This document shows, one piece after another, positions 35,926 to 63,572 of a stretch of DNA of 64,000 bases (positions within the stretch are counted from its first letter, which is position 1; each line of letters starts with the position of its first letter). The notes under the pieces were generated by a model. The model was not told the DNA's origin. It did no database searches and saw nothing but the letters and a program-made list of their open reading frames with translations. A program made the translations under genes and the position numbers. The stretch is from Ecdyonurus torrentis (Eukaryota > Arthropoda > Insecta > Ephemeroptera > Heptageniidae). The stretch lies in NCBI GenBank assembly GCA_949318235.1, contig OX439129.1:20415066-20479065 (forward strand), given 5' to 3'.

Positions 35926-37336
35926 CGTATATTGTGTGAGAGATGACAAAAACTATCTCCCATAATAAGTATGACCATCTGATCAAAGATACTTTATAGA
36001 AGATCTAATTGTAAGTTTAAAAAAATGCTGAGTTGGATTTTTCATAGTTTCGTATAAAATTATACAATTGCCGAAAGAAGATGAAAGGTTATTACAAACA
36101 GAAGCACCCACTTTTCTAATATTCTAATTAAGTTATAGAACACAGATTAGATTGATCAGATCATGATCATATTACCTGTAAATTTTTTGTGTTTATCTGG
36201 GTAAAATTGTTTGGGAAAAAAAAAACAAAGCAGAAAGAAAGAAGAAGAAGGATGGGATGAATTTGCTTAAAAAAAAAAAAAAAAAACTCTGTTTTGGCCA
36301 GGGGTGTAAACTAAAATCACTTTCCTTTGAACATGACGTGTGTTGTCACTTATTTTTTGAAGTATTTATTCTTTAATTTCTTATAAAAACACAATAGAAG
36401 TCTTGCTTAAGTAGGTTTAGTGAGAAAATAAACAAACTGACAGACCAACAATACTAACAAAGTGCTAGCAGCCGACTTTGTGTTCCTGTCGCAATTTAAA
36501 ATGCTTTCTTATGGGGAAGTGAAGCAGCTATAACTCAAGTTAGAATTATTTCTTGGAGATGAACTTTTTACCGTGGCTTACTGAGCCTCAATGCTTTTTT
36601 TGTCCTGGATTTGAAGTCTGTTGGGTGTAAATAATAATTTGTAACCAAATTGATTTTACAGGTTATTTTTTAGCTCTGTACTTTAATAATAATTAATAAC
36701 TTTATTTATAGGCATACAAATACTGCATACTGTGGTATGCAGTACATACTATAGGCATTTATAGGCATACTGTACAAATCTTAGCTAAAATTGGGATCTA
36801 AAGTTTTACTTTTAAAGTGTATTAAATTCCAATCAATAATAAATTTTCCTTGTTAATTTTTTTTTACTATTATTATAAAAATACCATAAAGGCTACTATT
36901 TAATAATAACAATAATTAACAGCTTTTATTGGGCGAAATCAGATTACAAAAATCACAATTTAACCCAACTGTTTTACAGTACAATCAGTTATTACAATTT
37001 TAAAGTTAAATAAACATTAAGTTCATTATGTTATAATAATTATTATATACATTATTTTTAAAGACATATGCATGTTGATGTACGTTGTTGAAAAAAATGA
37101 ATTATAATTATTATGGTGAAATTAAATATTAAATTATTATATTAACTCGATTGATGCAGTTAAAGTTATTCAAGCTGACATAAGCAGTTACGTAATTATG
37201 TGTATGCATTGCATAAAAGCCAGAAAAATAATCATCGTTTTTCTTAAATGCTTCACTTTTTTTTTTTTTTTTTTTCCCCAGCAAAGATCACACACATGCA
37301 TGTAATATAATAACGTGGCTAAACTTCATATCAAGA

Positions 37337-37408
37337 GGCCTGTTGGTCTAGGGGTATGATTCCTGCTTTGGGTGCAGGAAATCCCGGGTTCAAAGCCCGG
37401 ACAGGTCC
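37337..37408 (+). tRNA. tRNA-Pro(TGG), copy 4, partly degraded
   Basis: Keeps the TGG anticodon and overall length. It has AAATCCC for the usual GAGGTCCC variable region, TTCAAAGCC for TTCAAATCC in the B box, and ACAGGTC in the acceptor stem (a G-T pair). It may be weakly functional or a young pseudogene. Confidence 0.75.
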
Positions 37409-37604
37409 TCATTTTAAGGCACCTAATTTTTACTACTTAATTTTAGATTTAAGAGTTTAATTAACTTGCTATACTCTAAGTAATGATTTGAGACGTTTTT
37501 ATTTATATATTTTTAATAATAATTAATATTTAGGAAAATTATAATTAAAATATGTTAATTAAATAATACAAAATATTTTATTCACAGATACAAAAGAATG
37601 AAGT

Positions 37605-38354
37605 TTATGCGACGACAGATACTGGGAGATGAGTTCCGACGGGTCTGAATCCGTCCTTGTCAGCGACGTAAGAGAGGGTGATGGGGATTCCCTCGGGGCT
37701 GGTGTAGCTGACGGTGCCTTCCTTGATCAGAACGTAGTCATCACCCTCGTTGTTCAACACCAGACGTCCGGTCTCGCGGTACTGGATGCCGTCTCCGGTC
37801 ACGTAACTATAACGCACCACACAAACAAAAGTTAATATCTCCGTGCACTTATCTCTTGCTACAAGAACACTTACTCGAGCATGAACTGTCCGAACTCGTC
37901 CCTGGTCTCACTTCTGCTCAGGATGGGCACGACATCCACGAATCTCTGTGCGCACACAGCGGCGGCCAACATAAGCACGATCACAGCCTGAAAGATCAAC
38001 ATGTATTTCAAAATCAATCCCTTGAAGTGTGTTGAACAAAAATAATTATATATTTATATACCTTATACACTCATTATTAATCTAGTAATTAATTATTATC
38101 ACACATAAGCGCTTTCCTAAAATAAAACAGCATTGCTAAAACTGTCTTACATTACAATAAAGGATACATCTGGTTATATACAGAGGTCTGAAAGGAAAAC
38201 TTTGAAAATCTCTATTTAGTTCTGAATTGAAATTTGATACAAGAATGGTATGTTATTAATGTTCATTATATAGAATAATTAATTAATGTTATGATAAAAA
38301 ATATATATGTCTATAGACGAAGACAAAAATTGGTAATATACTCACGGTCTTCAT
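37605..38354 (-). CDS. RR-1 cuticle protein G (107 aa)
   Basis: Exons 38354-38346, 37987-37875, 37806-37605 (stop TAA). The protein is the same as for genes F and H: MKTAVIVLMLAAAVCA signal peptide, QRFVDVVPILSRSETRDEFG, then the RR-1 region ending THLPVSVVA. Exoskeleton component. It differs from F at a few silent positions (for example GTGGATGTC against GTAGACGTC for Val-Asp-Val). Introns and promoter are near-identical to those of F, showing a recent duplication of a unit of about 3.3 kb. TATTTAAG at 38419-38412; AATAAA (minus) at 37582-37577. Confidence 0.95.
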
Positions 38355-38411
38355 ATTTGTGTTTCCGTTGCAGTGGAGAATGCAAGTGAATGTCATGTGC
38401 TCGACACTCCA

Positions 38412-38419
38412 CTTAAATA
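38412..38419 (-). promoter_or_regulatory. TATA-like box of cuticle gene G
   Basis: TATTTAAG on the minus strand, 58 bp upstream of the ATG. Confidence 0.6.
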
Positions 38420-40498
38420 CAAAGTACTCAGAGCTTCGGGGCTCCAGACTATGGCAAGGCAGTGTCACAATATATCAAGTTTGTAAGTTAAACTGTGAAT
38501 ATCAAATACTGAAATTAGGGAAAGGGAAATTTGACTATGAATACTATAAAGAAAAATGAATGCAATTACTGAACTGTAAATAAAATATGAAATTTGGACC
38601 TTATTATATAATGAATATCTAAAAGATTGTAACTTATTTTATTACTATATTAACAAAATACTGCTTTTAGTTCTGAAAATTAATATGATTATTTTTATGT
38701 TGACTGGAGCTGCACTAAAAAAATACTGTATTACTAGCTGTATAGAAAAATGTGCAGAATTGAAAATAACGTTGATAGATATGCATTATAGATAATTATT
38801 TTAAATTAGTGTCTGGGCTTTTCTATATATGGTAAAAACTGAATTAAGTGAATACAGCTTAGATTATATAACTTAAATTTCATAATATATAAATATTCAA
38901 CATAAAAAAAATTACTTTTTCGTTATATTTTCTGTAATGAAAAATATACATGTAATAAACTTTAAATTTGAAATAAAAAGAATTGCATTTTAGTGATGTC
39001 AGTTGTGATGATTAGTGACTAATTTGCATAAAAATAACAAATAATTGGGGAGAGAGGGTTTAATACCTGATTTTTATTAAAAAATATATACATTAGTGCA
39101 AGTATTTTGATTTAATGATTTATATTAATATAGATTTTCTTTTTCGAATAATATAAGTAAATATTTTACTTCAGTATATTGTGTCAGACATGACAAAAAC
39201 TATCTCCCATAATCAGTATGACCTTCTGATCAAAGATACATACTTTATAGAAGATCTGATTGTAAGTTAAAAAAAAATACTGAGTTGGATTTTTCATAGT
39301 TTCGTATAAAAGTATACAATTGCCGAAAGAAGATGAAAGGTTATTACAAACAGAAGCACCCACTTTTCTAATATTCTAATTAAGTTATAGAACACAGATT
39401 AGATTGATCATATCATGATCATATTACCTGTAAAATTTTGGTGTTTATCTAAGAAATTTGTTTACGGAAAAAAAAAAACGGGATGAATTTGGTTAAAAAA
39501 AAAATCTCTATTTTGAACAGGGGTGTTAACTAAAATTACTTTATTTTGAAGCATCTGAGTCATGAACATGACGTGTGTTGTCTCTTATTTTTTGAGGTAT
39601 TTTTTCTTAAATTTCTTACATAGAAGACTAGCAAAAGTAGGTTTAGTGAGAAAATAAACAAACTGACAGACCAACAATACTAACAAAGTGATAGCAGACG
39701 ACTTTGTGTTCCTGTCTACATTTAACATGCTTTCTTATGGGGCAATGAAGCAGCTATAATTCAAGTTATAATTATTTGTCGGAGCTGAAATTTGTAACGT
39801 AGCTTACTGAGCCTCAAAGCATTTGTTTTCCTGGATTTGAAGTCAGTTGGGTGAAAATAATAATATGTAACCAAATTGATTTTATAGTTTGTATTTTTTA
39901 GCTCTGTACTTTAATAATAATTAATAATTTTATTTATAGGCATTATTATTACTCTACAAATATTAGCTAAAATTGGAATCTAAAATTTTACTTGAGTATG
40001 TATTGCATTCTAATCAATAATAACTTTTCTTTGTTAATTTTTGTTTCTAATTACAAAAATACCATAAAGGTCCATTTAATTATAAAAATAATTAACAGCT
40101 TTTATTAGGAGAAATCAGGTTACAAAAATCAAAATCACAATTTAACCCGACTGTTTTACATTACGCAGTTACAATTTTTAAGTTAAATAAACAATAAGTT
40201 CATTATGTTATAAATTATAATAATAATAATGTATACATTATTTTGAAAGAAATGCATGTTGATGAGGTTGAAAAAAATTTACTATAATTATTGTGGTGAA
40301 ATTAAATACATCGATTGATGCAGTTAAAGTTATTCAAGCTGATGTAAGCAGTAAAGTAATATGTATGCATAAAAGTCAGAAAAATGCAGTATCATCGTTT
40401 TTCTTAAATGCTTCGCGATTTTTTTTTTTTTTTTTTTTTTGTCAGCAGTTTACACACTTGCCTGTGATATAATTACATGGCTAAATGTCATATCAAGA

Positions 40499-40570
40499 GG
40501 CCTGTTGGTCTAGGGGTATGATTCCTGCTTTGGGTGCAGGAGGTCCCGGGTTCAAATCCCGGACAGGCCC
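40499..40570 (+). tRNA. tRNA-Pro(TGG), copy 5
   Basis: 72-nt cloverleaf with all stems intact, anticodon TGG, B box GGTTCAAATCC, and TCTTTTTAAG after it. Sits 288 bp downstream of the gene H stop. It is the counterpart of the damaged copy at 37337. Confidence 0.95.
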
Positions 40571-40857
40571 TCTTTTTAAGTCACTTAATTTTTATTCTGT
40601 CATATTATTATTATTATTATTGTAAAAATTACCCTGCATAATAAGTAAGTACTTAATTTATACGTATCACTTAATTTTAGAATTATATAAGAATTTAATT
40701 AACTTGCTATACTCTAAGTAATGGTTTGCGACTTTTTTTTTTTTTAGTTTTTTTATTTATATCTTATTAATAATAATTAATATTTAGGAAAATTATAATT
40801 AAAATATGTTAATTAAATAATACAAAATATTTTATTCACAGATACAAAGAATGAAGT

Positions 40858-41486
40858 TTATGCGACGACAGATACTGGGAGATGAGTTCCGACGGGTCTG
40901 AATCCGTCCTTGTCAGCGACGTAAGAGAGGGTGATGGGGATTCCCTCGGGGCTGGTGTAGCTGACGGTGCCTTCCTTGATCAGAACGTAGTCATCACCTT
41001 CGTTGTTCAACACCAGACGTCCGGTCTCGCGGTACTGGATGCCGTCTCCGGTCACGTAACTATAACGCACCACACAAACCAAAGTTAATATCTCCGTGCA
41101 CTTATCTCTTGCTACAAGAACACTTACTCGAGCATGAACTGTCCAAACTCGTCCCTGGTCTCACTTCTGCTCAGGATGGGCACGACGTCCACGAATCTCT
41201 GTGCGCACACAGCGGCGGCCAACATAAGCACGATCACAGCCTGAAATATCACATAAATTTATTTTAATGTTTTACGCATTGTGGGAATTTGTCAGCATTT
41301 CCTGACTTCATTTATTATTTGATTGGAACCAAAAATAATACTTTATATATCTTTTATTTAAAGTACATGAAATAAACTATTTTATATGAATTACAAATAA
41401 GATTTAAATTAATAAACTTCTTTTTAAATAACAATGTAGCTTTGCCCCCCAAAAATATTTTCTATAAATATACTCACGGTCTTCAT
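40858..41486 (-). CDS. RR-1 cuticle protein H (107 aa)
   Basis: Exons 41486-41478, 41240-41128, 41059-40858 (stop TAA). The predicted protein is identical to F and G: signal peptide MKTAVIVLMLAAAVCA, linker QRFVDVVPILSRSETRDEFG, RR-1 region. Exoskeleton component. Exons 2-3 and the 68-bp intron 2 match F/G closely, but sequence similarity stops within a few bases of the exon 2/intron 1 junction, and intron 1 and the far upstream region are different. H therefore marks the edge of the duplicated unit. TATATAAG at 41558-41551; AATAAA (minus) at 40836-40831. Confidence 0.95.
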
Positions 41487-41550
41487 ATTTGTATGTTGTT
41501 TCCGTTGCAGAGGAAAATGCAAGTGAATACTTTGTGTTTGATATGCTGCA

Positions 41551-41558
41551 CTTATATA
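41551..41558 (-). promoter_or_regulatory. TATA box of cuticle gene H
   Basis: TATATAAG on the minus strand, 65 bp upstream of the ATG. Confidence 0.65.
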
Positions 41559-43476
41559 CAAAGTGGTCAGGGCTTCAGGGCTTTAGTGTCCCAATCAATA
41601 TATCAACAAAACTTATTTCTATATGGAGTAAAATTTTAACTTCAATTTTTTAAGTAAGAGTAAAAGGAAATGACAAGCAAGAGTACTTTTGATTGGGGGA
41701 AAAAAACTCAAATAATTAGTATTGGAAAAGTAAAACAAAAAAATTTTAAAGTAAAAAACAATAAAGGCATGTATTTACATATGCGTTTAACGTTGTAAGT
41801 TAAAAAGTGGTTAGTTTTACTGTAAAATTGCATGCACGAGCAAATACAGCAATAAGTCTATTTTTACAGCTTAAGGGGGAATGACGGGTTGGCAAAAAGG
41901 TCATCAAAGATTTTGAGATTGAAATATTTAGTTACGCATAAAATTGAAATATTTGAAGTCTTATAAAACTCTATCTGTAATAGAAAAATCAACAAAAATA
42001 CATTTTCACCCCACATATCCATATACTGTCTGTTTGTTATAAAGTGACACAAATATCGTTGAATATGCCATTATAAATTCCCACTTTTTACCTAACATAC
42101 AGTACAATATAATTTTGATGTTGTATTGTTTGTGTGTATTTTATTGTACAATATATAATATTTTTTAGATCCTTCTATCTTATATAATTTTTATCTTCAA
42201 CTACATTTTAAGTAAATAACTATAAATGTTATTAAAAATTCCATATGTCGTAAAAACTTTAAAATTTGTTGTTTTTTTCAGTATAAGAAAAAGAAGAAAA
42301 AAAAGGGGGGGGAGGCATTATTATTATTTTGCGTCATTTCATGATATCAATGCAAATATATAAATAGTTTATGAAAATAAATGCTGTTTTTCAATATAGA
42401 ATTTGCTTGGTTTTGTGAGCACTATAATAATATACTTCAACAAAAGAAATAATAAATAAATTCTTATGAGTATGTTTTGAGCTTTAGTATTGATTTGAAT
42501 ATAAGAACCTGACTATATTTATAATAGAGTTGCAAGCAATTATCAGGTGTTTTTATCGAGTTAGGTAATTACATACATGTATTATAAACTTTGCTTTGGT
42601 AGCTCTAGTTCTATACTGTTGTGCCTGAAGGTATATATAATATGGCCGTAACTATATACTTCCAGCAAGCTAAGATTTCTACTTGATTTAGATATAGAAA
42701 ATGTGATTCTTATATTGGTTGTGAATTGGCATTAGAGTGAGGTATGTTCGGTGTAATAGCCCCGTTATCGCCTCAATTATCAAGGAATAGATAGGCATCT
42801 CTTTACACACACACACCCTGTAAAACATGCAAACTCGTCATTCACGCCATAGTATGGAGACGTCGCCGATATCGTTTCTTAAAATTGAATATTTGATCTC
42901 GTCTAGAACATTATTGTTTTTCTTTATAGAATCAAATTCAAACAAAAAAAACACTTCAAAAACTAACATTTTTTATATGTGTGTTTTTTTTAGGGAACAA
43001 ATAAAATCTCAGAACACTATAACATTACACGAATAACATATTAAAATAAATATAAAAAATATTTTGATATCATACTATTGTACTTGGAGTATTATATTTG
43101 TTATGTTTTCCTTGTTAAAAATTTCAATTTGAAGAAACTTTGATCGAGTGCTATGCAAAAATATGCGTATGTTTTTTTGTTGCCCACTTCACCGTTACAG
43201 AGCTACCGTGCTCGGCCCCGTGTGCTTCATTATTATTATAATTCTGATATAAACAACAACTAATCCTCATCTTTTAGCCTAAGGGTATCTGCTCGTGTGG
43301 AATTTCAACAAAGAAAATAATAAACTTGGATAGACAAGGTTTAGCGTTTTTTTTTTTTTTTTTCCTATATTTTATTTTTATTTGTTTTTAATTAATGTTT
43401 CTAATATAATGGTTAATTTTTTCCATAAATATGCTTTAATATTTTGTATAATTGAAATGTAAGTTATCTATAATTA

Positions 43477-43514
<38 letters not shown>

Positions 43515-43914
43515 TATACAAATTTACCAATATTCTCAGAGACAAGATGATTTAAAAAGTATACAAAATTATATTAGTTGATATAAGTTATTAATTATAT
43601 GAAAATAAGAGTAGCATAGACATGAAATCAGGCCAAAATATCATCCTTTAATATTTTTTAATAAATATATGATTATATTTATTTATTAAAACGTAACTTT
43701 ATAATGTCAGATCTGAGTTACTTTATTGTTATTTCTTACGTTTGACAAATTAAATATTTACCAACAAATTAAAGACTTTTTCATAAAGACATTGCAATGT
43801 TTAATTTCACAATTTAAAACTTTTAAAATATAGCAAGTAATATGATTATGTAATAAGACAGGTAAACAGAGAAAGCCTAGGTTAATTTTTTAATGTCATT
43901 TTTAATTGTTTAGA

Positions 43915-44246
43915 CGAGAAATCAGCTACTGCTTTATACATTTGACTAAAAAGTTATAAAAAAAACCCTGATATTTTGCACACTGATACATTATAGGATA
44001 AGGCATCTTAAAAAAATGTAAAAAAAAAAAAAAAAAAAGATCACAATGCTAGATTTTAAATTACGATTTTGTGTGTGAAGTTTTAATCCCATAGGAGCCC
44101 ATGTTAATTTTAATAATTATTTTCTCTCTTATCTGATGATCACGGATTCTGAAAATTTTGCATAATAGGTGCACTTTTAAATGTCATTATAAAGTTTGAA
44201 AGTTTTTTTTTTTTTGAGATACAAGGCATCTATATACAACCCTTAA
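43915..44246 (+). mobile_element. TTAA-ended dispersed element, copy 1
   Basis: Shares GACTAAAAAGTT, ATGCTAGATTTTAA, GAGCCCATGTTAATTT, TTCTCTCTTATCTGATG and the end TATACAACCCTTAA with copies at 59700-60040 (inverted) and 61706-62021. Non-coding; the left end is blurred by divergence. Confidence 0.75.
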
Positions 44247-45963
44247 CTGGCATTAACATTATAGTATCATTACATAACGTATTTTAATTTTTTTTAATTC
44301 AATTCGATAGAGTATAATGATATTTCATCAATAACGTAAAAGATAAGTTTAAATACATTTAGTTACAACGTCTCTGATCTGCAAAATGTAAGATAAGATA
44401 CGATATTCATTTTTTTTAAAGTACAATATAACACATTGAATATAAATTTATTCTTGTTAATGACGTCACAATTTTATTTTCAAACTTTTGTATATAGCGT
44501 GAAGTTAAAACAAGAGCAATAATATAAAAGTATATTTAACACTTAAAATGTGAACTTTTTTAATTTCGCTTTGTAAGTTGTTAAAAAAGAATTCACTGAT
44601 TGCTTGTAAACACGACACGTATTTAAAACAATTACTTAAAACGATTAACGATAAGAGATCTCATTTAAAATAAAATGAAATAATTTAAAAAATTTAAATT
44701 TCTTATGCACGAGTTAACTTTTTTTTTCTTCTTTTTGTTAAATTACAAAGTAAATTATAAAGATTTTAATAAAAATGAATAAAATTTATTATTTCAGTGT
44801 TGGTAGTTTTTTATTCTGTTTTCTGATAGTAGCATTTGATTTAATGAGCGCTTCCACCAGGGTTAGCAAAGAATTTCCATATGTTTAACCAAATGAATAA
44901 AACAGGAGAGAAGTCTATCTTTGTCAATGGTCTTAAATTGTATAACCAAATGACAAAGTCGTTGGAAGAACTTCCACTCAAATCATTTAAAAAAGAAATG
45001 ATGCAAAGGATAAAATAATAATAATAAATAAAGTTTAAGCATAGAAATAAGAAGAAAGTGAATGTGAATTTAAATCAACCTTTCAAGAAAAGAAAAATAA
45101 TGAAATCTACAAAAAAAAATTATAATAATAATAAACTACAAAGAAAAATAAAATAGCATTCATTTGCTGACAAAATACTACTATAATATACTACTACATA
45201 TTTATTGTTATGAATGTGTGCAAAACGTATTCTATTTCCATATTAAGGTATATTGTATCAATACAAATAATGAAGATAAACATCATGGTGTAAGAGCTTA
45301 TAATTATGGTGGTTACATGTGGTATGCGTTCAAATGAAAATCACAGCAAAGAAATTAATCCCAATTTTATTATTTCCATATTTAAAAAACAAAGTGAACG
45401 AAGCTTTGTGTTATTGTAGTAATCAGCATAATTATTTGATGGTTATCGAAAGAATATTTCGTCAGAAACTAAAATTTATAACACAAACTATGATAGTTGT
45501 ATGACTTTTATGAAAATTGATTAAATATTATGTTAATATTATTTGAAACGAAGTTGTATAGTATTATAAAACTTTACTATCATACTGTATAAATAAGGTT
45601 TGATCAACAGAATGGACTTAAGGAAAACATAATAGATTACTAGTGCTGTGGCCATAAGGTATATGTTAAATGTATTTTACCAGCCGTCTTGAAAAATCTT
45701 AATGCAAGTTTTAATAAGAATTTTTTCATTAATTTGAAACATTTTTATTTTACAAATTTGAGTATTTTAAATCACTAAATTTTCAAGTATTTCAAAAAAA
45801 ATAATAATAATAATAATAGTAAATAAAATAAAAGGGAGCTTTCTGTTAATGGAAAAATATAAAACATTGAAATGTATTGTTCTTGACATTTTAAGACTAC
45901 AGTTATAGAACCAATATCACTACATATGCAATATATTTTTTTAATATCTTAAATATAAAAGTG

Positions 45964-45995
<32 letters not shown>

Positions 45996-46181
45996 GGAAT
46001 GAATTATTTTATAATTGTGTAATTGTAACATCAATTGGACATCAATAAATCTTGACTTTTACATTGAATTGTTTTCCAATATTATTATTAATACCTCAAT
46101 GTTTTATGAATATTAAAATGGTAAAACGTAAGAAAAATGTTAAATAATACTCAACCCAATTTGCACGGACAAAATAATTAT

Positions 46182-46352
46182 GCCCATTTTCAGCACAATT
46201 TGTACAATATACATAGTACACATAGCATAATCTATACTGCACAAATACTATATTACGCAATACCATAAATATTATGTTGTATAACTATTTGTGTTGTTCC
46301 AATTTTGTATCATATATGCTATAGTGACATAAATGCAACATAATTTACGTGA
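46182..46352. repeat. Diverged dispersed repeat, partner of 56570-56740
   Basis: The segment from CATTTTCAGCACAATTTGT through ACTATTTGTG-TGTTCCAATTT to CATAAATGC aligns to the reverse complement of 56570-56740. Heavily diverged, non-coding. Confidence 0.55.
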
Positions 46353-46539
46353 TTTATTATTTCCGTGTGCTTGCATGGTAGTATACTATATTTGGTTCCA
46401 GGGTGATTTAGCTGTCACTCTTCGTACAATGGTATTCTTTAACCTATCAAACCTATGGTATTATTATTGTTAATTAACAGGTGACATGAAGTATCAGAAG
46501 TGTTTGATAGATTTTTGTAATCACTGTCTCCTGATGAGA

Positions 46540-46792
46540 GGCAAGGTAAGATGACTCGCGGCAACCACCTGCGGTCCACACACGGGCGCGAGCGATGTGA
46601 GCACAGAGGTGTGAAATTGATTATTGTCACGACTGGTACACCTGCCACGCCCAGATTAACCAATTTCATTGGTTGAGTACATTAATGAAGGCGGAGTCTA
46701 ATAAACCAATCACTTTTTTATCACCATCAATTTTTTTTTAATATTTTGATACCACAAAAGTCTTCCAGCTAACACTTCAATTTTTATATCAG
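46540..46792 (+). promoter_or_regulatory. Candidate promoter and untranslated first exon of the T-box gene
   Basis: A GC-richer island holds CACCTGCGGTCC (E-box/Runx-like), GCCACGCCC (KLF/Sp-like), a T-box half-site AGGTGTGA (46607-46614) and three CCAAT boxes (46660 forward, 46668 inverted, 46706 forward). The sequence then reaches a strong donor TCAG|GTAAGA (GT at 46793). That donor could join the acceptor TTTCAG at 49126, just before the first ATG. Motifs are seen; function is inference. Confidence 0.4.
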
Positions 46793-47538
46793 GTAAGAAC
46801 GCAACAAAGCCATAATTTTTCTTTCTTTCTATTTATTTTTTTCTGTTGATATTTTAGCTTATATTTTGGTGGTGGGACAAAAGTTATTATAGTTTTTTTT
46901 TATATATATTATGTCTAATATATAATTTATGTGTCACTTTTGATAAAGTTCGGGATGCAAATCAATTATTAGTAATTTGAGTCTTCAAAAAAAGAAAAAG
47001 AAATTCAAGCATATTTATAGTTGATAGTAATTTTAATAAATAATTGTAACAATTATATTGAAAATCCATGAATGCAAATGGTTCATAATTACTATTTACT
47101 GATATTAAAAAAATAATATTAATACCAACTTCTATAATAACGTATGAGAATATACTTCAAATATCATACAAGTTATTAAAATCTTGCAAACCATCCGCGC
47201 ATTGATCTCTCCTCTATTTACATTTAGCTAGAAAAACAAAACATTTTTCAAAACAATAGAAAAAAATAATGATAAAAAAAAGTTGATCTAATTTTATATA
47301 AAATTTGAATTGTAATTTTTAAATTAAGCAATTTTATGCCTCAAAATGTAATTATATTTAGATTAAAATAATTCTAAAGCAATAATTATTATAGTTGTTG
47401 CATTTTTTTTTTTTTTTTTTTTTTTGAGTTTATTTGTAGTTTGGTATAGAAGGCCCTTTAAATTGGTTTTAAATTTCTATGTTGCTAAGGTTTGCTTTTC
47501 TTTGTCCACAGCATTCATTTATGTTGCATGTTTTCCTT

Positions 47539-48586
47539 TTAAAGGGATCCTGGCATGGTTACCAGTTCTCCCAAAACTAAAGAAATGTGAGTGTAATGTG
47601 GTCATAATGCATTATAAAATACATTTGTGACTAAAAATAATTATTTGCCCAATTTTTAAATTTTTTTTAAAATAAATTAGCCTAATTCTATTTTTTAAAT
47701 GGCAACAATGTTGCTTCTTCAGTGAAAGAAATATTAGTAAACGATGAGAGGGAAAGTAAACTATGAATTGAGGGAAAGGAGTTGAGAGAGAGGAGGTGCA
47801 GTATAAAAATAAGCGAACAAAGAGCAGTTTTTCAATAGAAGGGAATACCTGATACCTGAAAAAACGACCCCAATTATAACGCGTCAATGATTTTGATAGT
47901 TTGCGAAGAAACAGTCACAGGGAATCAAATTAATTTTAGATGTTAGTTTTATTAAAAATCATGCATATTTCTTTTTTGATCGAAGTTCTAGCTTCATTTT
48001 AAAGCAATATATTCAAATAAAAAACATTACGTAATACTCATTACTTTTAAATCACTGCAGTTCAAAATCTTGTTAGAACTTCGATCAAAAAATAAATATG
48101 CATGATTTTTAATAAAACTTAAATCTAAAATAAATTTGATTCACTGTGACTGTTTCTTCGCAAACTATCAAAATCATTGACGCATAAGATAATTGGGGTC
48201 GTTTTGTCAGGTATATATGCAGGCGCGTGCCAAGCAAAACAAAACTATATATTCAATTTTCTGTATAAGGCTCATTTTTCCTCTACATGACACTGAAAAA
48301 TAACCCTTATGCAGTTCTGTGTAAAAATTCTATGAGTTGTGACGTCACGTCTTACAACCCCTTCCACAACTCAAATCACTATTGTTAAATTTTTATACTG
48401 TGCAGGTTTGCCAAACCTTTGCCTGTGGTAAAGATGACGTCACCTTTACCAGCTTTTTTTTACTTCTTCCCTAAATATCCCCAATTTGCAGCGAACTTTG
48501 ATGAAAATGAATTTTACATGTATTATAACACTCATGTTAACGAAAAAATGCCAAAAAAACGTATTTTGAGGCCAGGATCCCTTTAA
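47539..48586. mobile_element. 1.05-kb TTAA-ended element with an internal foldback
   Basis: Outer ends TTAAAGGGATCCTGGC and GCCAGGATCCCTTTAA are inverted. Inside, arms of about 140 bp (47847-47990 and 48070-48213) form a second nearly perfect inverted repeat (ACGACCCCAATTAT, GTTTGCGAAGAAACAGTCAC, CATGCATATTT and their inverses). No transposase frame, so non-autonomous. Confidence 0.8.
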
Positions 48587-49130
48587 ACATTATTTTTAAA
48601 TTGGACAATATAAATTTATGCTTAGATAAATATTGCAAATATGTAATTTTTTTAATGCAGGTATATTGCTTCACAAAAATATTCATGAAAGAGTAATAAC
48701 AATTTTTTCATTATTATTGTACTAGTGTAATTACTGTCTCAATGTGCAGCATTTTTTAAATTTTTTTTTTTTTTTTAGAAAATACCCCATTACTGAACTT
48801 AAACAATAATATTATAATTTAAAACTAAAAAATGGAATCTTTAGATTTTTTTTTTATTCAGTACTAATTTTGATAATGATTTATAAAAGACTTTCAGAAT
48901 TATGAATGTTCATCAAGAAAAATCTATGGCAATGCTTATTTATGATTTTTTTTTTCCCTTTTCACAAATACGTTTTCTTCTGGTAACATAAATCATAGCT
49001 ACTGTCATATTTATAGAGTTTGTTTACTGAATCCCCTTTTTGTAAGTTTGCTGTTTTGAAGCTACATAAAATTCCTAATTATTTTGTCTTACTATGATAA
49101 TGTAAGACGTATAAAACGTGTTTCAGTGAG

Positions 49131-63572
<14,442 letters not shown>

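Larger units (their letters stand above)
38355..40857. other. Upstream unit of gene G, duplicate of 34977-37604
   Basis: Non-coding duplicate with small indels, ending with the tRNA-Pro at 40499 and the gene H 3' flank. No other gene was seen. Confidence 0.85.
41487..49130. other. 7.6-kb intergenic region between cuticle gene H and the T-box gene
   Basis: AT-rich, with A runs at about 43481-43511, 44021-44038 and 45967-45995. It holds a repeat copy at 43915-44246, a diverged repeat at 46182-46352, a GC-richer promoter-like island at 46540-46792 and a 1.05-kb TTAA-ended element at 47539-48586. No convincing exon before 49131 except the possible untranslated exon ending at 46792. Confidence 0.6.

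Noticed and set aside
46439..46669. 76-codon minus-strand open frame in the promoter-like island
   Set aside because: No recognisable domain, no splice support; explained by locally higher GC content.
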